From Cochliopodium minus (lineage: Eukaryota > Discosea > Himatismenida > Cochliopodiidae), in contig JAMYWO010000225.1 of assembly GCA_024220525.1 (NCBI GenBank), positions 1 through 64,000 on the forward strand: a DNA stretch of 64,000 nt. The letters run 5' to 3'. The notes below the pieces were generated by a model. That model made no database searches. It was not told the DNA's origin and saw nothing but the letters and a program-made list of their open reading frames with translations. Shown in pieces: positions 59,460 to 64,000 of this stretch. The position numbers and the translations under genes were made by a program. The stretch's first letter is position 1. Each line of letters opens with the position of its first letter.

Positions 59460-61366
59460 ATGGAAAAAATAATAGAACAAATATGGAAAGGAAAGAAAAC
59501 CACCCTACATTCAAATGAAATAGAACAATTTTCAAAAGAAAAAACTGCATATTTCTTTGGAAAATTGAAAGAAATAGATAAATTGATCAAATTTTACTCT
59601 GATGTTCTTTATAGTAAGGAAGATTTTTCTCATTTGCTTGAGTATCTCCAAAATACAAAGAAACTTGAAAAATTAATGATAAAGATAGACCGATTAAAAG
59701 AAAATGAAGAATGTGATAGATTATGCGGGATTATAAAATCAAATGCAAACATCAAAAAATACCATTTGATGGGAATACGAAATGAATCACCAGATGAAGA
59801 GATGTTGAAAAAGATATTTGATTCAATAAATAAAAATGAGAAGATAGAAGAATTGATATTGAATGATTTCGAGTTGAATGAGAAACTTACCAAACAAATT
59901 TCCATTTTTCTCAGCGAAAACAAAAGCCTGACTTCTTTTGGACTGGTATTTCCTTGGAGTACCAGTATAGAGCTAGCTCCCATCATCGAAGAACTAAAGA
60001 TAAAGAAGAACTTGACTTCCTTCAAGCTAAATGGTTCACATTATGAAAAATAAATAAATTATAATAACTTAAACCTTAACAAAAAGTTTTTTAAAATTAT
60101 TTTAAATAAGAAAAAAAATTTTTTAAAAAATTATTTCTTTTTTAGTTTTACACAATTTTTTTATAAAAAATTTTTTAATTAGGCTTCATTGATAGTTTAA
60201 TGGATGAGGGATATGGAAGAATAGTTAAAGAGTACATTTGTGATATTTTAAAGGTGAATAAAAACATCAAAAAGCTGGATTTAAACAGTCTTTTCCTTGA
60301 TCATAGAGTTTTGTCTCCTCTTTTAAGTTCTCTCTCTAAATATGAAGGGATCAATTCTCTTAATTTGTCTCACAATGACCATTTTGGCTTAGAAAATGAT
60401 GAAATGAATATTTTTTTGTCTTCAACAAAATCTCTTAAAAAATTGTATTTTTATTATTTTATTTTAATTTTATTTTATTTTTTTATATTTCATTTTTTAA
60501 AAACGATAGAAATTTGTTAATCATTTTGAAATTAGGAAAGCTTCATACTGTTTCAGAGATACTTTCTTGTACACTAAAATTGGTCTAGAAAATAATGATT
60601 CCATAGTACACTTGCAATTAGACGCAAACGGTTATAGCGGAGATACAGGACAAACTTTCTTCGATTTATTGACAAACAAAAAATGGGAGAGACTCAGTAT
60701 TAGTGAGGCCATCTTTGATGATGAAACAATCAAAAAAATCTTCGAGGCTTTGTCTAACAATAAATATCTCACTCACCTTCATCTTTTTTCTGGGTATGGA
60801 AAAGAACTTAACACTTATTGTTTCGATTGTTTAAAGCAAAATGACACCCTTGTTTCTTTGGATTTCGCTTTAGAAGAGGAGGATCTTCCCTTGGCTATCG
60901 ATTTGTTGAGTGTAAACCACACCATCTCTTATCTTAACATCAATTCAGTTTTTCGACCAAACATGCGAAAAACTTTAATGACATCCAGTTTTATTTGGGT
61001 GTCAACAAAGAATTTCTGGATCACCTTGTTGGAACCCAGAAAAGCATTTTCTTTTGAAGATATATTCAAACAAAATATTTTTATTTTCTTGTTTCTCTCA
61101 ATCTTTTCTTGAAAGACAAAAATATTTGAAATTTCCAAAGCCTTTGCTCCACAAAATATTTGATCTTTACTCTTTTCTTTTTGCTTGATTTAAAGACCAA
61201 ATTTACTTTGGAGAATCTATTTGCTGAGAAGAAACCTGTTCCTTCAAAAATAACAGAAAGAGAAGAAATTTTGTTGTGGATCTATGATCTCATTTTTGAT
61301 CAAGTATCCTTAACAATGCAATTACATCATTTTCAATTGATTGAAATCATTAAATATTTATCTTAA
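59460..61366 (+). CDS. Leucine-rich repeat protein; 3' part frame-shifted
   Basis: Exons 59460-60033, 60183-60444 and 60538-~61080 join in frame and give RNase-inhibitor-type LRRs: KIEELILNDFELNEKLTKQI, NKNIKKLDLNSLFLDHRVL, GINSLNLSHNDHFGLENDEM, SIVHLQLDANGYSGDTGQ, LTHLHLFSGYGKELN. After EDIFKQNIFIF the frame reaches TGA at 61111, but coding clearly continues in the next frame as FLERQKYLKFPKPLLHKIF, and again in another as KTKFTLENLFAEKKPVP up to 61366. These could be two indels or a missed small intron. LRR proteins of this type bind other proteins; function unknown. The FPKPLLHKIF segment resembles the C-termini of the Kelch and RCC1 proteins here. Confidence 0.65.
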
Positions 61367-61519
61367 CAAATAGGATTATATTGAATTTAAAATCTTCCTC
61401 TTTTTTAAAATTAAACGATTGAGGAAATTGATTGGGATTTTAGAGTTATTACAAATGATTTGTAAATAAAATTGATTTTGTCAATTGTGTTCAAAATAAA
61501 AAAAAGTTAAAGAATTTAA

Positions 61520-62226
61520 ATGAGCAAATTAAAATTAACATATTTCGATCAAACTGGAGAGCAGAACCTATTAGACAAGCATTATTCATTGGTGAATTGA
61601 TTTGAAGATGAGAGATTGGGTTGGGAAGAATTCAGGAAACTCAAAGATAAATATCCATACGGAAGCTTACCAGTTTTGACACTAGAGAATGGAGAAATAA
61701 TTGCTCAATCAAATGTTATTTTGAGATATATTGGAAGACAAACGAAATTATATCCACAAGATAATCTTCAAGCAACAAGAGGTAATACAAAGGATTTTAC
61801 TATATTTAAAAATATAATTAGTTCCAATTCAATATTCTTAAAATTTCTTTTTATTTAGTTGATGAACTGATTGATGCCACTTCAGATGTATTCAATAAAA
61901 TCTTTCCTATCTTGTATGAGCAAAATGAAGAGATCAAAAAGCAAGGTATTGAAAAGAACAATACAGAGGTGATCCCACAATGGGTCAGTTTGTTCGAAAA
62001 GAGAATTGAAAAATACGGAAAAGGAGGATATGCTGTTGGAGATCAACTCACCATTGCTGATTTGAAGATAAATCAATTGTTTGGAGGTATTCTTCATGGA
62101 ACAATGGTTCAATTAAAGGTATATTCCAGTGAATCCATCAAAAATGCACCAAGAATATTGGAAATAATTAACAAAGTGAGCCAACACCCTAAAATAGTTG
62201 AATGGAATAAAAAGCATCTAAATTGA
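61520..62226 (+). pseudogene. Glutathione S-transferase 2, frameshifted in exon 1
   Basis: Layout matches GST1 and GST3: exon 1 61520-61781, exon 2 61859-62226. Exon 1 starts MSKLKLTYFDQTG but then loses frame near 61558, where the other copies have GRAEPIR, and returns near 61600 (EDERLGWEEFRKLKDKYPYG). The change is consistent with two small deletions. Exon 2 is intact and conserved (KYGKGGYAVGDQLTIADLKI). Either a recent pseudogene or two sequencing errors; the remainder shows normal GST conservation, which favours a very recent loss or error. Confidence 0.65.
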
Positions 62227-62611
62227 TTAAAATATTTTCAACAATAGATTTCATTTTTATTTTTTTATTTTCAATAAAAGGAATTAATTCATTTGTGAAT
62301 GTATTTACCTTCGAAAAAAGAAATGAGGAGTTATTGTCAAATAAAAAAAATTTTGTAAATTTCGGGAGAATAGGGTTGATTTAATTAAAAATACTCCCGA
62401 AAAACAAAAAAACAATTTTAATGATGAAAAGGGTTCATAGGGGATTTTAAAGGGAATATTTAGGGAATTATTTGAAAAGTATTTCCATTTTATGAAGAGG
62501 AAATTAGTTGTTGTTTTTTCTTTCATTGATCAAAATTTAAAAAAATTAAAAAAAATAAAACAAAAAAAAAAAGCAAAAAAGAAATAAAATAAAAAATAAT
62601 TAAAAATTAAA
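62227..62611. promoter_or_regulatory. GST2-GST3 intergenic region with an inverted repeat
   Basis: 385 bp. It holds an 8-bp perfect inverted repeat TTCGGGAG (62361-62368) and CTCCCGAA (62394-62401), unusual as an island of G/C in this genome, 210 bp before the GST3 start. It could be a transcription-factor site or an RNA hairpin/terminator of GST2. Further on there is a GGG-rich stretch (62430-62470). Confidence 0.45.
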
Positions 62612-63370
62612 ATGAGCAATTTAAAAATAACTTACTTTAACGCAGAAGGAAGAGCAGAACCAATTAGACTTGCACTTTTTATTGGAGGTATTGAATTTGA
62701 TGATGAGAGAATAGATTTCCCTGAATTGCAAAAAAGAAAACCAAATCTTCCTTTCGGATCCTTGCCAGTTTTGACAACAGGAGAAGGAGAAATAATTGCT
62801 CAATCAAATGCAGTCTTGAGATATGCAGGAAGATTGGCAAAATTGTATCCTCAAGATAACCTTCAAGCAACAAGAGGTAATTACAAATTATTTCAAAATA
62901 TTTTGCTGTTATTAAAAATAAAAAAATTTTTTGTTATATTGGTTACATTCAAAAATATCTAAACAATTTCTTTTATATCACTCACCCATTAAGTTGATGA
63001 ATTGATTGATGCTGTTGAAGATTTATTATCCAAGGTTAATCCTATCATTTATGGTCAATTGAATGAGGAAGCAAAAAAACAAGGATTGGAGAAAATCAAC
63101 ACTGAAATCCTTCCACAATGGGTCAATTTGCTCGAAAAGAGAATTCAAAAATATGGAAAAGGAGGATATGCTGTTGGAGATCAGCTCACTGTTATTGATC
63201 TAAAATTGGCTGTCATTTTTGGATCTATCATCGTTGGAAAGGGAGCATTCACTGGAATATCTGGTGAATCTGTCAAAAATGCACCAGGATTATTGGGAGT
63301 ATATAATAAAGTAAAAGAACATCCTAAAGTTGTTGAATGGAATAAAAAACACGAACCTACCAATTATTAA
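62612..63370 (+). CDS. Sigma-like glutathione S-transferase 3
   Basis: Exons 62612-62876 and 62994-63370, 213 residues. Complete GST fold: LKITYFNAEGRAEPIRLALF with the active Tyr, LPFGSLPVLTTGEGEIIAQS for glutathione binding, and VGDQLTVIDLKLAVIFGS in the C-terminal domain. Same intron position as its neighbours. Likely detoxification or lipid-mediator role in the cytosol. Confidence 0.88.
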
Positions 63371-63782
63371 TTTTGTATTTTTGATCTGAATAAATTCTTC
63401 CCACTTTAAAGATTTTTTTTTTTTCTTTATTATCAATTCAATTTCACATTGATTTATTTTCAATAAAATAAAATTAAATTAAAATTCAACAACTTTGTAA
63501 ATTTGATCCAGAAAACTCTTTGAAAAAGTTTAAAGCTCATGAATGATGAGAATAATTAAATGAAAACAAAGCATCATTTGTATCATTGCAAATTTTGGTA
63601 TTTTGTTGGTTGGAAAGGAGTATCCATTTTTCCAAGGATAATCTGGAGATTTTAAAAGCATCAAATCATTTAACCATTTCTTGAAGAGGAGTTTTTGAGG
63701 GGTTTTTGAGGGGAAAACATTTTAAAATTAAAAAAATAAAAGAAAAATAAAATTGAGAAAAAAAAAAACTAACAATTTAAAA
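63371..63782. other. GST3-GST4 intergenic region
   Basis: 412 bp, AT-rich, with a GAGGAG/GAGGGG run near 63690-63720 (TTTTTGAGGGGTTTTTGAGG) about 70 bp before the GST4 start. A similar GAGG-rich stretch precedes GST1, so a shared promoter element is possible. Confidence 0.4.
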
Positions 63783-64000
63783 ATGAGCAAACTAAAATTA
63801 ACTTATTTCAATGGAGCTGGAAAAGGAGAACCAATTAGACTTGCACTCTTTATTGGAGGAATTGTATTTGAAGATGAGAGAATCGATTTCCCTGAATTGC
63901 ATAAAAGAAAACCAAATCTTCCATATGGATCCTTACCAGTTTTGACACTTGAAAATGGAGAAGAAATTGCTCAATCAAATGCAATATTGAGATATGTTGG
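63783..64000 (+). CDS. Sigma-like glutathione S-transferase 4, cut by the window end
   Basis: First 72 codons of exon 1: LKLTYFNGAGKGEPIRLALF, then LPYGSLPVLTLENGEEIAQS, ending in the sequence that leads to the conserved splice donor in the other copies. Intact so far; fourth member of the tandem array. Confidence 0.85.
   Translation, partial: MSKLKLTYFNGAGKGEPIRLALFIGGIVFEDERIDFPELHKRKPNLPYGSLPVLTLENGEEIAQSNAILRYV

Noticed and set aside
1-64000. CRISPR arrays, bacterial operons, tRNA or rRNA genes, LTR or Polinton-like elements
   Set aside because: No spaced direct repeats of the right kind, no cloverleaf, no reverse transcriptase, integrase or capsid motif was found. Spliceosomal introns throughout exclude a bacterial source.

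Overview
This is a stretch of a very AT-rich nuclear genome from a unicellular eukaryote. Nearly every gene is cut by GT-AG introns made of T-rich or A-rich low-complexity sequence (TTTTTATTT and AAATTTGAAATAAA type), genes lie close together on both strands, and start codons sit in A-rich context. TAA, TAG and TGA all appear as stops. The gene content (ankyrin, MORN, RCC1, Kelch, LRR, F-box, Roc-COR, GST arrays) suits a free-living amoeboid or flagellate protist, but I cannot name the lineage. No bacterial operon, tRNA, rRNA, CRISPR or virus-like element was recognised. Exon models were built by hand from splice sites; for most multi-exon genes the exon lengths sum to a whole number of codons, which is good support.

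Layout. 0-2 kb: 3' part of a coiled-coil gene. 2-6.5 kb (minus): an ankyrin-MYND gene, an 83-residue gene, and a zinc-binding gene whose frame is repeatedly broken. 6.7-9.7 kb (plus): an F-box-ankyrin gene. 9.9-11.3 kb (minus): a decayed RCC1 gene. 12.3-22.9 kb (plus): one 23-exon gene for a ~2164-residue ankyrin-MORN-Roc-COR protein. 22.9-24.6 kb (minus): a protein of 47-residue repeats, one exon per repeat. 24.8-26.4 kb: fatty-acid elongase A, containing an assembly gap with duplicated edges. 26.9-29.7 kb: a PUS1/TruA tRNA pseudouridine synthase. 30-34.5 kb: a glycosyltransferase-like gene, a fragment of an ABCD-type ABC transporter and the 3' half of ubiquitin-activating enzyme E1, apparently joined by a mis-assembly. 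34.6-36.1 kb: elongase B with a 4-nt microexon. 37.2-43.6 kb: two paralogues with an HNH-like Cys/His module (one also carrying a Zn2Cys6 cluster) flanking an RCC1 gene and its partial copies. 43.6-51.3 kb: an acid ceramidase/NAAA-like hydrolase, a ribosomal P0-like protein, translin, and a GST-omega-like protein without its cysteine. 52-53.7 kb: a decayed elongase C. 53.7-64 kb: a Kelch gene, four sigma-like GST genes (one frameshifted, one cut by the window end), a membrane GLUG-type protein and an LRR gene.

Most genes look independent. The recurring themes are local duplication followed by decay (elongases, RCC1, GST, HNH-like genes) and repeat proteins suited to ubiquitin or signalling roles (F-box, RCC1, Kelch, Roc-COR, E1).
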